64,000 bases of DNA from Protoeuglena noctilucae (GCA_958009085.1 OY253676.1:982116-1046115); one strand, 5' to 3'; shown: positions 14,348 through 27,130, numbered from the stretch's first letter. The notes: generated by a model from the letters alone, not told the origin. Numbers and translations are program-made.

Positions 14348-16375
14348 TCACGACAGGAATGTCTCTCCGAGCAGCTTCTCCGTCTCGGTCCACAGCTTGC
14401 GTGCGTGGTCGCGGTCGGTGACCTTGGCAACCTTGCGGCAGATGCTGGGGTTGATGACGGGCAGGCCGAACATACCCCACGCTGCGAAGGTGGGGGACAC
14501 GGTTGCCAATCCGCCATGCTTGTTTGCTAGTAACACTCACTGGCCCCATCTACACACTAACCCCATCTAGTGCCGGACATACGCATGCCAGTCACTGCCT
14601 CCCTCTGGCAGCCATGCCCACTGCATGTTGTCACTCACCCGGCCCCAAGAAGTCGCGCGGCTTGACTGCCGGGTCCACTGCCGCGCGGACCTGCGTCAGG
14701 GCCCCCGTGGCCGCGGGCATGCCGAACATGTAGTTGATGATGGGCTCGACGAACGAAGGCACGCCCAGGCGATCCTTCTGCGTGAACAGACACCAAGGCA
14801 CGGTGACAGGGACGTGAAAGGGCTAGGGATGGCATGTTGGGGGCTAGCAGCGAAGCTTTGGGTCTGCGAATGTGCTATGCCAATTGGATTGCAAATAGGC
14901 GGCCCCACGCAGCCAGCGCCTTTGCCCATGCCGTCCTTGGCCCTGCGTCCCATGCTTTTGACAATGCCCTCCCCCTGCAGCATCTCTCGCCTGCAGCCCC
15001 GTCCTCGTCCACCCAGGGTGCGATGCCGTGACGGTGACCTTGGACCCACGCGACTCCAAACGCGACTGCGGGGATGGGGCATATAAGGACAAGTGGCCAC
15101 AGAGAGAGCGATGAGATGGATGACATAGATATGCTTGACTCGAGGCGCGACTGCGGGGGGGATGGGCATGAAGGGTCGAGTGGTTACACACAGAGAGAGC
15201 AATGACATGGATGACATGACGTGCCAGGAGAACAGGGACAGAGACAAACAGAGACAAAAGGAACTAGCCTCTCAGATGCTGTCACAGCTGTGACTCGGGA
15301 GGGTCTGTGTGTGGCACCCTGATCTGTTGTGCTGATGGTGTTCAGCTTGTCCCTTCCCCTCTCTCCTCACCTGCAGCTCCTCGGTGAAGAGCATGTTGGC
15401 GAGCTTGGTCTCCCCGTACACGCGCCACCGGTCGTATGCCTTGGGGCCGTCATAGGTGGGGAAGAGGCCCGGGCCAAAGCGCACGCCATCAGCGGGGGCC
15501 ATGGCCTGGGCGGCGCTAGAGACATTCACCACGCGACCAGCTCCCTTCTCGAGCTGCGGACATGGCCACAAGAGGCAGTTCAGTACTAGACATGCTTACT
15601 TAGAGCACCTGCACAGACTTTCCAGGTGCAACATCACTCACTGCGGGGAGCAGGAGCTTGGTGAGGAGGAAGTGGCCGATGTGGTTGGTGGCCGTCTGCA
15701 TCTCCCAGCCCTTGGAGTTCACCTCACGCTGCGAAGGCGAACAGACTGGGTCTCACACAGAGGCGAGCACACAGCGCATCGTGCCTGCAGTGCTCGCTGC
15801 CCCTTGCCTTCGGCAAAGCCATGATCCCCGCGTTCAGCATCCCCACGTGCAGCTCCTTGTGCTTCTTGAGGAACTCCGCCGCTCCCTTCCTGTGCGCATG
15901 GATGAAAGCCATGCAAGGCTCGCGTATTGGAGGGCCAGCCGCGATCGGCCCGACACGCCTGCGCGTTCGTCCGTCCTCTCTCACCGCTGTCAGGCTCCGA
16001 GGTGTCCATCTGAAGGAATTCCAGCTTCCCCACGCCCTTGGTCCCCTTGCAAGAGTCCTCGATGTCCGCCATGGCCTTGCGCGCGCGCTCCTCGCTGCGG
16101 CACGCCATCACCACCGTCGCGCCTTTCTTGTACAAGGCTCTCGCGGACTCCAGCCCCTGCGAAAAGCGGCGCGCGTGCGATGGAAAACGGATTGAGCGTT
16201 CGCGGCCACGGGCCACGGGCCGCCCTCGCGGGGCCGCGCTGGCACATCGGAAAGCAAACACAGCAGAACATGCATCTGTGATGTTGTTCGCATGCCGCAC
16301 CAGGCCGGAATTCGCCCCGGTGACGAGGACAACGCGTCCCTCCTGTGAGGGAATGTCGTCGGCCGTCCAGCCCAT
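14348..16375 (-). CDS. Short-chain dehydrogenase/reductase, copy A (retinol-dehydrogenase/TIC32-like)
   Basis: NAD(P)-dependent oxidoreductase of the classical/extended SDR family; substrate unknown. It starts MGWTADDIPSQ, a start shared with its neighbour copy. The joined exons give the cofactor motif TGANSGLG, then VVMACRSEERARKA, an NAG motif in an altered context (MLNAGIMALP), the serine strand VVNVSSA and the catalytic YGETK (YxxxK). A late HPGWTRT segment and a C-terminal ARKLWTETEKLLGET tail follow. Length and motif order match RDH11-14/TIC32-type SDRs. Exon order is the same as in copy B directly upstream, so the pair arose by tandem duplication. The intron near 15060-15220 holds a second, degenerate copy of the acceptor and exon start. 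A plastid or ER role is possible, but no targeting peptide is evident. Confidence 0.9.
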
Positions 16376-16589
16376 CCGCGCGGGCGTTTGGAAGCAGCTG
16401 CACCCGACAGAGTGCCACTTGAACGTAGTCACGCGACCGCTACCCCAATACGCGATAGAAATCTTCTCCATCGCCAGGGCATTTTGAGGGTTTTGTCCAC
16501 AGCACGCGCAGGGTGGAATCAAGTCATACGGCGTCAGATTCCGAATAAAAGCCAACAGCTGCCTCTGTTCGGTGATTGTACCCCGATAC

Positions 16590-18256
16590 TTAGCCGCTCC
16601 TGGTCTCGCCCAGCAGCTCCTCTGTCGCCTTCCACAGCCGCTCCGCCAAGGCACGGTCCTTGCTGAGAGGGTTGGCCGGGCTGCGCGATTCCGACGCCAG
16701 GACGGGGTACCCAGACATGCCCCTGTCTGCGAGCCACGTTATGCGGGAAGATTGTGTTGTTACGATCTTATGCACGCCCCACCCAGCGCTGGCCCTGCCT
16801 ACGCCCCGCGTCATCTCCCCTCCCCCAGGTGCCTCACCCGGGCCGTAGTAGTCGGCGGGCTTGGCCTCCGGGTCCACGCAGGCGCGCATCTGCGAGAGGA
16901 CCCCCTGGGGCAGCCGCATAGCGAAGAGGTAGTTGATGAGGCGCTCCAGGCCGGGGATACCCAACTTGCCCGTCTGGAGGTTGGTGCCCGTGAAGCCGGG
17001 GTGGGCTGCCAGGGCCAGCACGCGCGATCCCTTGGCCGTCAGCCGCGCCTGTGTCGGGCGGGGAGAGGCGAGACGCCACACGTGTGAGACAAGCACGCAG
17101 GTTATCAATAGAGCATAGGCCTGGTTGAGAGTGACTCCATGGCACATCACATGTGATAAACGCCTCACCTGCAGCTCCTCGGTGAAAAGCATATTCATGA
17201 GCTTGGTCTCGCCGTACACCATCCACCGACGGTACGCGCCCTTGCCGTCGTACTGCAGGGCATCGCAGGCATGTGTCTAATGAGTGGAGTGCATGTCATG
17301 AGGCAACGCAGAGTGGCGTGTAGTGGTAACCAGGCTGCCACTGAGCATGCCCGTCACCGTGGGGTATTCGCCGGGCCCGAAGCGCACCCCGCACTTGGGG
17401 GCGGACGACTGCAGTGAGCTCGACACGTTCACCACGCGGCCGGCGCCCTTCTCGAGCTGCGGACACCCAAGCAAGCGTAGGAGGCGGCTCAGTACCAGAC
17501 ACGCTTAGTAGTAGTCAAAGCAATCGCACAAACCTCCGTCCGCTTTGTAGCACATGCACATGCACTTGCCGCGGGGAGCAGGAGCTTCGTGAGGAGGAAG
17601 TGGCCGATGTGGTTGGTGGCCGTCTGCATCTCCCAGCCCTTGGAGTTGACCTCGCGCTGCGGGGGTAGAGCGGGTGCGGTCTGGCGACGAGCTCACAGGC
17701 TATGCGGAGACCGTCGGGCAGTCGGCTGGCAGATGCCCCTTGCCTTCGGCAAAGCCATCAGGCCAGCGTTGTTCTGCAGGACGTGCAGCTCCTTGTGTTT
17801 CTTCAGGAACTCCGCCGCACCCTTGTGCACTGCACGCTCAGAAACAAAGCAGGCAGGTCGTGGCCAGGCATCGGAGGGCCAGCCACAACGCACTTGCCTG
17901 CGCGTCTGCTGAATTCGCTCCCTCACCGCTGTCCGGCTCCGAGATGTCCATCTGCAAGAGCTCCAGCTTCCCCCCGCCCTGGGTCCCCTGGCAGGACACC
18001 TCAATGTCGGCTATGGCCTTGCGCCCGCGCTCCTCGCTGCGGCACGCCATCCACACCGTCGCGCCGCGGCTGTAGAACAATCGGGCCGACTCCAGGCCCT
18101 GCGTGAGTTAATATGCGCGAGGAGCTCAGCGACTGGCCCACACGAGTAATACCCCCGGCACGCAATGCTCCGGCGGCTCACCAGTCCAGAATTGGCACCG
18201 GTGATGAGCACCACGCGTCCATTTTGGGACGGGATATCGTCGGCGGTCCACACCAT
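16590..18256 (-). CDS. Short-chain dehydrogenase/reductase, copy B (tandem paralogue)
   Basis: Paralogue of copy A, same strand, separated from it by 214 bp. It starts MVWTADDIPSQNGR; an in-frame ATG 11 codons upstream is less likely because copy A conserves the WTADDIPSQ start. Motifs in order: TGANSGL(G), WMACRSEERGRKA, the intact NNAG (LQNNAGLMALPKA), VVNVSSS, the catalytic YGETK near 17205 and AAHPGFTGTNLQTG. The C-terminus is AERLWKATEELLGETRSG. Unlike copy A, the NNAG motif is canonical. Exon boundaries correspond to those of copy A through the whole gene. Catalysis by the Ser-Tyr-Lys set is expected; the substrate is unknown. Confidence 0.9.
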
Positions 18257-18532
18257 GGCGAAGATACGTCTCGGCGTCGCTAAAATCAACGGATGCTTTT
18301 TACGTGAGCAGTGCCCTCGCGCGCTCCCGTCGACCAGCGAGAACCTCAGGATTGCTCTCGCACGAGTTCTCCGTCGTCGGAATAGCGCGTCACGGCGGCT
18401 CGCACGCGCAATGGTTGCGGAACGTGGCCGCTCACACGCGCCAGAACAAGGTTACCCTCATATGCGCAAAACGAGGCGGGTTTCAATGCCAATCCGCCGC
18501 CAAGCATTCTACGGCATACACTTAGACGTTTG

Positions 18533-21500
18533 CTATCCCTTGAAGTTGTTCTTCACCGCCGCCTTGGCCATCTCCTTGGCGTGCCGCTCCTCCCGCCGCT
18601 TGCGCGTCTCCTGCCACTTGTACAGCAGTCCCCCGCGCGGGACGAGCGCCGCTGCGGAAAGCACGGAGATGTTCATACCACGCCTCATAGCGCAGGGCGT
18701 GCAGCGAAGCCGCGCGGGGGCGCAAGATGACTAAACAGCGATCGCAGGTGCCTGCCCTTCACCCGTGAGCATCCTCGCGGCCGGCACGCTCGTCGCCGCG
18801 TCTCCCTTGTCCGCGGGCGCCGTCGTGGGCCCCGACACTTCCCCCCCGAAGAGCCCCTTCTCCATGTTCTTCTCGGCATAGGCCAGCTGGATGGCCAGGC
18901 CACTGCAGATGTTGCGGGAGCGGCTCACAGTTGAACGTGCAAAGCAACGAACACGCCAAGCCAGTGATGCACTCTCCCCAGCGACCCGTGCCACCGTCAC
19001 ACAGCTCTCCCAGGCCCACAACACCACGCCCCTTTTGTCACACTCGCCTCTTGCGTTGTTCTCATCCACACACACATCGCATCCACCCACACACACCTAA
19101 CACACCCAAATTCGCCTGTTGCGGTACGTCTCGTCTGCCTCCACGGCCGGCCCCTCCCTCCGCGTCATCACGGCCCGGCTCACGTGCCCCGCCCTCAGCC
19201 CCCGTGACTCCCGGGTCTCACGCAAGGCACGGGGCACCTTGAGGGGATTGCGACGCTCGTAGAGACCCACCAGGGAATACACGCCATCGCCATCTGCTGC
19301 GCCCGCTCCGTCCCCGTCCCCCTCCGCACTGCGATGCGTGGGGGCGGGCAGAAGTACATGTGTGGCGCTGAATGTGCCAAACACACTCACGCAGCCCCTC
19401 ACCAACCCCCCACCCCACCCCATCCCCCACTCACCCCACCCCGCTCGTCGTCTTTCGTGGCGACCTACCCCCTCCCCCACCCCCTCCCCCTCCCCTGCCC
19501 CCCATGTCCCTCCCCCTGGCCATCAGCTGCCCCGCTGACAGCCACACCAGCAGCCCCCCGTCGTATCCCGCGCTGACGTAGTGGTTGCTGTCTGACAGTT
19601 TCTGGACGCCAGAGATGCGGTCCCGGTGGCCCTGGAGGCGGGCCAGGATCTCAAAGGTGGACGCGTGGAACACCCTGGGGGGGATGGGAGATGGAAAAAG
19701 AATGATGAGGGAATGGTGAAAGAAACTGATGCCGACGAAGGGCCGATGTGATGAGTGAGGCGTGGAGGAGTGCATTGACATTACACCCACCCCCTCACCT
19801 TACCCCCCCATCTCTCACCTCAGCTGTTCGTCTGCCTTACACCTCAGCTATTTATCTACATACCCCCCTCCCCCCCATCTCTCACCTCAGCTGCTTGTCC
19901 GCCATCGCCGCCACTAGAAACGCCTGCCTCTCCACCCCCTCCCTCGTCCGCACCGTCTGCCAGTCCAGCAGCATGCTCGTCACGCTCTGGCCGCTGAACG
20001 AGATCGACAGCCTAGGCACGGGCTTACTAGTTTCATTCTCGAAATACCACGCAACTAGCGCCTCGTCTTCCCCCGCCGTGATCCACTCCCCCCACCCCCT
20101 GCCACGCGCATCGTCTGCCTCAGGCCCTTCTGGGTCTGATTCGGCCCCTTCCCCCCACTCCCCCTCAGACACTTCCTCACTCTCCAGCATCGCTGCGACG
20201 GGCGCAGACACCCCCGCTAAGGGGTCCACCAGTCCCGTGGGCTCCGGGGATGGTCCCTTGCTGCCAGACTCGGTGCCCTTCAGCAGACCCTCGCTCTGGT
20301 GAAGCACTTGTTCTAACATGTCCGCCTTCTGGGGGGATGGGAGATGGTGGGGTGTATGTTTGCAATACGATTGCTGTATGTTGTTGTTTGTACTTAGTCG
20401 AAGCGAGCAGCAGTGTGGTGGAGCGCAATGCGTGACCCATGCACATCTTAACCGGACTAGCACTGACCACAGCACCACCGCCACCACCTGTCTCACCTCT
20501 TCCATAACACAATCAACCCTCCTCACTCCCCCCTTCTCACCTCATCCACCTTCTTGGCCACCACTTTGACCTCGTTCCCATCCTCATCATAACGCGCGCC
20601 CTGCAGCATCGGCAACTCTGGCAGGCCCCCGCTCCCCCCCATCCCATCCCACGGATCAGCCAGCGACAAAGTGCGGGCAAACGAACCGTCGCCCAGCCCC
20701 ACGCCACCCCCGTGTTTCTGTCGCTCGCCCCCGCCCGCACCCGCACCCGCACTCGCGCTCGCATTCGGATCGAATCTCACGTGGCCCCCGTCCCCATCCC
20801 CAGTGCTTTTAGCAGCCATGACTGGCGAGGGCCCCAGCCTGGCCCCCACCCCCACCCCCCCCTCCGCCCCCACCCCCTCATTGCCAGCGATGATGGGGGC
20901 GAGGGGCTTCTCCCTCGGCCCGTCCATTCGGATCCCCACAGGCCCCCTCTGCATGCTGGTTTTGGGTAAAGGCTTCGAATCCCGGCGGGGGGAGGTCTGG
21001 GGCACCAGGCGACCCGACCTGGGGGAAATGAGAGTGGGGGAGAGGATCTATAGGGCAGTTTTTTTGTAAAGATGATGGTCAATATCTGCAACGATACTAA
21101 TGTCGATCATTTAACGCTTACCTCGATAAAGGAAGTGCTGGAGCATGTTACTGGTATGTCATTCATAATGTGGTCTTGCTGGTAGCACCAGCAATACCAC
21201 CAACACATACCACCACCACCCCACCCTACATCCCACTCACTTGGTGCTCTCCCCGTTCCCGATCCTCCTCAGCTGGTTGATGCGATCGTCTAATTCCTTG
21301 GCCTTCTTCCTATCTGCCCTCATCTTGGCAATCACGCCCTGCACCACCTTGGCCACCCCCCCCTCCAAACGCTTCTCCATCTGACGCAGGTCCCTGAAAG
21401 CAGGATAAAAGGGCAATTTGATGATAAAAAGATTTATATCTTTTTATAACATTCATAGAATTAGTGGGGACGTAGTCGGGGTGAACAGCCATGCAAGCCA

Positions 21501-24500
21501 TTCCGTGCATTGAATAAACTCGCCTCTTCAGCGCCGTCTTGCTCCTGACCCCCCCCTCTTCGGACGACCTCTCCTCGTGCATGTCGCGGTATCGCCGGAC
21601 GTTGCGCACAAAGGGGGTCCACTGGCGGGGGTGGCGGGGGAGCAGGGGGCGCCACAGGCAACACATCATCTGAGAAGGGAGAGGAAAGATGGGGAGTGTG
21701 TTATGTGTGCGGGGTGAGAGAAGGGGTGGGGAAAGGTGAGTCGTGACCTCACTGCCACCCCCGCTGCCACCCCCACTGCCACCCTCACTGCCACCCTTAA
21801 CACCACCCCCACTGCCACCCCCGCTGCCATCCCCGCTGCCACCCCCACTGCCACCCTTAACACCACCCCCGCTGCCATCCCCGCTGCCACCCCCACTGCC
21901 ACTGCCACCCCCGCCCCAACCACCCCCTCACCTCTGCCGTGTGCCCCCCTTCCAGTCTGTACAGCAGCTGGTAGGTGGTCGCGCACCACACTTTGGCTGC
22001 CAGTTCGAATGCCAGAGACGCAAACTCGTTCCTCTCCCCCGCCTCGCACAGCATGGCAATGGGGCTGTCGTGCGCCTCTTCTATGACGTGCGCGGAAGTG
22101 AGGTGGTCCAGGTCCCACACTGGGGGAAAGAGATGGGGATAAGGGAAAGGGGGATAAGAAGGGAGAGGGTGAGAGGGGACTGTGTCACTCCGATCACCAA
22201 TCACAGCACATTCTCGATGCTCCAATGTCGAACTCTCATGCCACTCTCTCCCCTCACCGCGTATGCTTGCGTCGTGGGAGCACGATGCCAGGCGGTGGCC
22301 ACCCAGGTAGAGCACACCCGTCACTGGGAAGACAGAGAGGAGAAAGTAATATGTGTTTAGCATGATGCAGTTGCCGTCTCTAGTCATTCACACGTCCCCT
22401 AATGCCCCCTCTCCCACCACTCACCCCTCCCCTCACGCCCCATCAATCTCACTCACTCCCTCCCCCATCTCCACTCACCCCTCCCCTCGTGCCCCCTCAT
22501 CGCCTCGCATGTGGTGTTCTGCAGCGGCCGCAGGGCATTGCCATCCGCCATCAGATCCTCCGTCCCGTCCTGGACAGACCACACTGCGAGATTGAAAGAG
22601 AGAGAGATGAGGAGTGGATGGGAAGTGGATTACTGGTAATGGGGGTGCGAGATGTGGGGGATGCATGGCGGTGCGTGAGTGGGGAAGTGGGGTGGCTGAC
22701 GGCGCAGTTACTTACTAATCCCCACTCTCCCCCCTCACAGTTCACCACAGTCAGTCTCACTCATCACTCACACTCCCCATTCCCTGTCATCTCACCGCAA
22801 ATGACCCCATCATCTCCCCCCGTGACGAAGCACCCCAGGTCCTGCACAGAGGTCACGCACAGCACGGCGCCCCGGTGGCCCTTCAGATCATTGGTGACAG
22901 ACAGCACGCCCGCGCTCTTCTCGTAGTCCTGATTCCAGAATAACAAGAAACCATCGGAAGTGCCTGGGGGGGGAGTGGAAGTGGGAGGGGTGTGGGGTTG
23001 AGGGGGGGAAAGGTGAGATGACGATGAGCGACGTGTGCGGGTGGTGCGTGGCTGTTACGATTGCTCGTTTGAAGTCTGAGACATAAAATGACAGTGCTAA
23101 CTTTCACATATGTATGCTTACAACTACCTCATCCACCCCCGCTCACCCGTCACGACCGTCTCCATCCCCGCCCCCTTCCCCGAGGTGTCCACGACTGCCA
23201 GGCACTCCACTTTGACAGCCGGGGTGGGGAAGGCACGCAAGGGGCGGAACAGGTTCAGCTTCCACACCCAGAGCTCCCTGAAAGGAGAGGGGGGGGTGAG
23301 AGCGAGTGACTTATTGGGAGTGGACAGTTCAGTGAGAGTGGGGCGTGCGGTTGGGGCGAGGGGGTGTGCCGCGCTGGATTGAATTGCGTATCGCAAACAG
23401 CCCGATTCCCTTATCGTATCAACCCCTCGCCTGTCCCTCGTTATCGCAAACACGTGGTCCGAGTCGGGCGGCCGGTGCAGCTGCGTCATCTTGCACGCCG
23501 TCAGCTCGCACAGTATGTCTAAACACTCGGTGTTGTTGCTGCGAGCCATCAGATCTAGACTGCAGTGACAGAGGCGGTAAATGTGGATGGTGTTGTTGGC
23601 AACGGTAGAACAAGCGTACGTGTCTGATGAGCCCATACATGTGTACCTATGCAATCAACCCATACTATTATGCAACCGACTACATTCCAAGCATGCATTG
23701 GTGGTAACACCCACTTTCAGTCTTATCATCATCCACTCGCCTGTGAATGGTGTTGTTGGGCCCTGAGCACCACAGGCTGCGGATGTGGGGGATGTACACC
23801 ACTGCGAGGGGAAGAGAGATGAACAGATCGCACATCCAGCCACACCGACCCATGCCTCTGTCAGCCATGCCATTCATTGCACCCCGCCCCGCAAAGCTCT
23901 GCACCCTCTCCGCCATTCCCACATCCCCTGCCATTCATGCCACCCATCCATCCCCTGCCATCCATCCACTCCACCAAACCCACTCACGGCTCTGCACCCG
24001 TTCAGCCACCCCCACATCCCCTGCCATCCATCCCTATCCATCTATTACAACCATCCACCCCAACTCACGGCTCTGCACCCTCTCCGCCACCCCCACATCC
24101 CCTGCATCCATCCATCCACTCCCTCACATCCCCTGCCATCCCATCATCCACTCACGGCTCTGCACCCTCTCCGCCACCCCGTCAAACGAGTCCAGCAGCC
24201 GCCCGTCGTAGCTCCACGTCTTGACAGAACCGTCCAGGCTGCCCGTGATGACGGAGGAGGTGTTCTCGTCCACATCCATGGCGACGATCGCAGCCTGGTG
24301 ATAGGGGGGGAGGGGAACTGATGAACATCTGCCGCTGCCATAGCATCGCTCCACCACTCCATCACTCATTCCCTCACCGTGTGGCTCTGCACGGACTTGA
24401 TGAACATCTGCGCCTGCGACCCATCGTCCGAGTCCCAGAACATCACATCGCGCTCGTAGCCTGGGGGGGTGGGGCAGGGAGGAAATGGTGGTTGTGGAGT

Positions 24501-26056
24501 GCAGGAATGCGGATATATTAGAATTGACAGTCATTAAACACCCACGTATGCGTAATTGGTGCATGCCACGCACAGTTAACAACCACTCAATCAACCACTC
24601 ATCCATCAACCAATAACCAGTCCCTCACCGGCCACGTAGGTCCTCCCCGCGGAGTTGACGGTGACGGTGCGCACAAAGTCACTGCCGAAGGGGATCTCGT
24701 TCACGCGCTTGAGGACCTGGGGGGGGAGAGGTATCGATATGTCATTGCATGAAAGCGAAGGAGACAGGAAAGGTGAGGGACAGGTGAGGGAAGCCATGAC
24801 ATCACCCACAACACCCCCTCACCGTCACCCTCACTCACACTTCCCATCATACCCCCATCTCCACCCCCTCACCTGCGCCCTCATGTTGGGCACCAGCTTC
24901 ACCCCGTCCCCGTCCCCATCGGTGGGCCTGTAGTTCTTTGCCAGCATCTGCTGATTGAGTTCCCGATGTTTCTTCTCATCTAAGCTGGTCTCCTTAGGGA
25001 CGTTCTCTTTCACGGCATACACGAACACCACGCCCTGGCCGCCCGCCACCAGGCGACGGCGGTGCTTGTTGAACGCCAGGCAGTGGATGGGGCCTGAGGG
25101 TGGGGGAGAAAGGGAGAGAGTGTGTATGTGTGTGCTTGTGGAGCGCCAGGCAAGTGCCTCCACAGCCATGCATCTAATGCCACTGCGCCTGCACAGATGC
25201 ACATCTCCTCACCTGTCCGCGCGTGTAATTCACTCAACACATCCACGCATCCATCCCTTCACCTGTCCTCGTGTGGAAGATGACTTGCAGCAGCGTGGGC
25301 GGCACGTGGCTCCCCGGGTTGGGCACGCTCCCCACCGCCCACACGATAAGGGTGCCGTCGATGCTGGCAGACACGAGCACCTTGATGTCCTGGATCAGAC
25401 ATAGAGACGTCAGAGCGCCCCTGGGGAGAGAGGAGATGAGGATGATGATGAGAGAGCGAGGGGGTGCACTCGATGGGGTGTAGTACTTGGGAGTGTGTGT
25501 GTGTACTGGTATGGCCAGCATAGCAAGAGCGGTAAGTCGACTGGAGCAGAGGAGCAACTGCTGTTCTGCAAAAGTCAATCAGACCCATGTAGTTGCCCGC
25601 AGTACAAGCCCCCAAGCATCAGCCCACACCATTCCCCTCTCATCCCCTCACTTGTGCCCCAGCAGCTTGCGTGGCGGCCCCAGCTCCGTGCCCTCGTCTC
25701 TGTCCAGACTCCACGCGCGTATCTCGCAGTCCTCCGCCCCCGTGAAGAGCATCTTGAGCTTGGGGTCATAGGCCATGCACGTCATGCGGGCCTGGGGGCG
25801 AGATGGGAGGGGAGATGCATGGGTGCAGGGGAGCAAGGGTGCAGGCGGGGCGAGGTTGGGCAGATGCTGGTGGCATGAATATGACTGAGGAAACGCGGAC
25901 CCTGCCCGGTGCTGCATCTGTCCCTTGGTGAGCACAAACCACCCCGCAACAGGCAAGCACCCCGCTACGCAGCGACTGTTCATCTATATATGCAATCCAA
26001 GCATCGTCGCTCGCCTCGTGAAGGTGCTGGATCTTCCGAATGACTTGCAGCGACAT
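18533..26056 (-). CDS. Large WD40-repeat protein
   Basis: Many-exon gene beginning MSLQVIRKIQHLHE. WD40 blades follow, including ARMTCMAYDPKLKMLFTG, KVLVSASIDGTLIVWA, SSVITGSLDGSVKTW, ELWVWKLN, GCFVTGGDDGVIC and HRLASCSHDASIRVWD, consistent with two seven-bladed propellers. The middle has a charged helical stretch (near 21310-21420) and an acidic, low-complexity insert (20080-21000). A late blade, NHYVSAGYDGGLLVWL, lies near 19540. An in-frame stop at 18731 would end the gene. Splicing from a donor near 18771 to the acceptor before 18659 instead keeps phase and adds a basic tail (LLYKWQETRKRREERHAKE) ending at 18533, which I prefer. Exon 1 uses a GC donor. Architecture recalls large ciliary WD40 proteins, but I cannot name the family. 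It could in principle be two genes. Confidence 0.8.
19804..19903 (-). repeat. Tandem copy of an exon end plus donor (WD40 gene)
   Basis: The last coding bases and donor of the exon ending ...MADKQL (19871-19903) recur about 67 bp further into the intron at 19804-19836, with a few differences. A third, weaker copy sits between them. Confidence 0.75.
21751..21912. repeat. Minisatellite in a WD40-gene intron
   Basis: Tandem units of about 12 bp built on CCACCCCCACTG, with CCACCCTTAACA variants, arranged in a higher-order pattern repeated about twice. It lies inside an intron, right after an exon end. Confidence 0.85.
23895..24190 (-). repeat. Four tandem copies of an exon-intron junction (WD40 gene)
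   Basis: The end of the exon encoding GVAERVQ and its flank (from 24151) recur three more times in the downstream intron, near 24063-24108, 23981-24029 and 23895-23930. The spacing is about 80-90 bp. The copies are imperfect and intronic. Confidence 0.85.
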
Positions 26057-27130
26057 GGCGGGGACGGAAGCACGAGCGGCCGAGTCGGCGCGTCACCGGA
26101 AGCGATGCGGTGCGGCGAGCGTGCGCCAACGCCTGCGACTAGCGCCTGCGTGATGTGAGGAAATAGCGGGACTTAGAGAGGAGCGCGCTGCATTGCCAAG
26201 ATGGCTGGAGGTCCCCACCCACCGCGACCATGGCCACTTTTTCGGCTGATTGCTCATCGTCGTGATGCAAAAAAACCCATATAGTGCAGATGACAACGCT
26301 GGTCGGGGCCGCGCGTCACCTTGCGAGGCGCGGAGGACTTCACAGGCACGCGAAGGCTCGGGGCCCCCGCCGGCGCATGGCCGCGGTCGCAGCGAGCGGT
26401 GCGAACGTCCACGGATTCCCGAGTAAGCCAAAGATGAGCTTCGCGAATGACACTGCATGGGAGGCGTTCAGATGGGGTCGCGCCAGGCGGTCATAGGCTT
26501 CGTGTGCGCAGCCCCAGTTTCGGCATCTGCAAAGCAGTAAAACCCCAACAAACATGCGCAAAGGAAACATTATCAGAAGCATAGTAACGCCTGCAATCGA
26601 GGCGCTGTCCCGCTGCCTTCGCGGCACAGAAGTGGTGGAAATGTCGCGCGCTGACACGAGTGTCTGATTGCATCGCTGGGGATCCGCGGATGCGGCGGAC
26701 AAGAGAATAACCGTCCTCTAGATACCTGTCTCCGCCCACCGCCTCTGTCTCCTTGTCCGGGGTCGCGAGTATACAAGGCACAAAACCTTCCAGCACTTCA
26801 ATGCACACCCCAACGCATGCCTGGGTCGTCCTCTGCACCTCACACAAAGTTCGCGGTCGAAGAAGCATCGTTCAGCATCGTTCAATACCCAGCAACGGCC
26901 ACATCGGCACTGGCAGCAGCCCCGACGCGGCGCCAGTTGCGACCCCACACACTTTTCACTCTTGTCTCCTACCCAAAGCCTGCGACAGGTAGCCTTCTGG
27001 CGGGTAGGGTTTTGAGGGTGCCCTAGCCGTCATCTCTTTGAATCCTCATTGGCAAAAAAAAAAAAAAAAGCCTGCGACATCCCATGGCCCCTGCGACTGC
27101 CTACTTCAACATGCATTCCCCACCGCTCCC
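26057..27130. other. 1.07-kb gap between the WD40 gene and the third SDR
   Basis: This is the upstream region of the WD40 gene plus the 3' flank of the SDR gene, less GC-rich than its surroundings. A plus-strand frame at 26284-26430 reads like a basic, Ala-rich leader and ends at a possible GTAAGC donor, but I found no following exon. A minus frame at 26491-26868 is open for 125 codons without recognisable homology. Neither is called as a gene. The retroposed insert at 26988-27066 lies here. Confidence 0.5.
26988..27066 (+). mobile_element. Short poly(A)-tailed retroposed insert
   Basis: A 66-nt body followed by a 16-base A run is flanked by direct repeats AAAGCCTGCGACA at 26975-26987 and 27067-27079. 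The last three As belong to both the run and the repeat. A 13-bp target duplication with a 3' A tail is the hallmark of LINE-type retroposition of an RNA. The body has no reading frame, and I do not recognise the source RNA. Confidence 0.75.

Noticed and set aside
18533-18676. Separate 47-codon gene on the minus strand
   Set aside because: A phase-matched acceptor at its start makes it a better last exon of the WD40 gene.
20965-20985. TTCGAATCCC, like a tRNA B box
   Set aside because: Lies in a WD40 coding exon; no cloverleaf or A box around it.
26491-26868. 125-codon minus frame, somewhat protein-like
   Set aside because: No homology recognised, no splice partners, in a stretch with lower GC where such a frame can arise by chance.
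26988-27010. Weak likeness of the retroposed insert's start to the dinoflagellate spliced leader
   Set aside because: Only partial match, and ordinary cis-spliced, densely intronic genes give no sign of trans-splicing.
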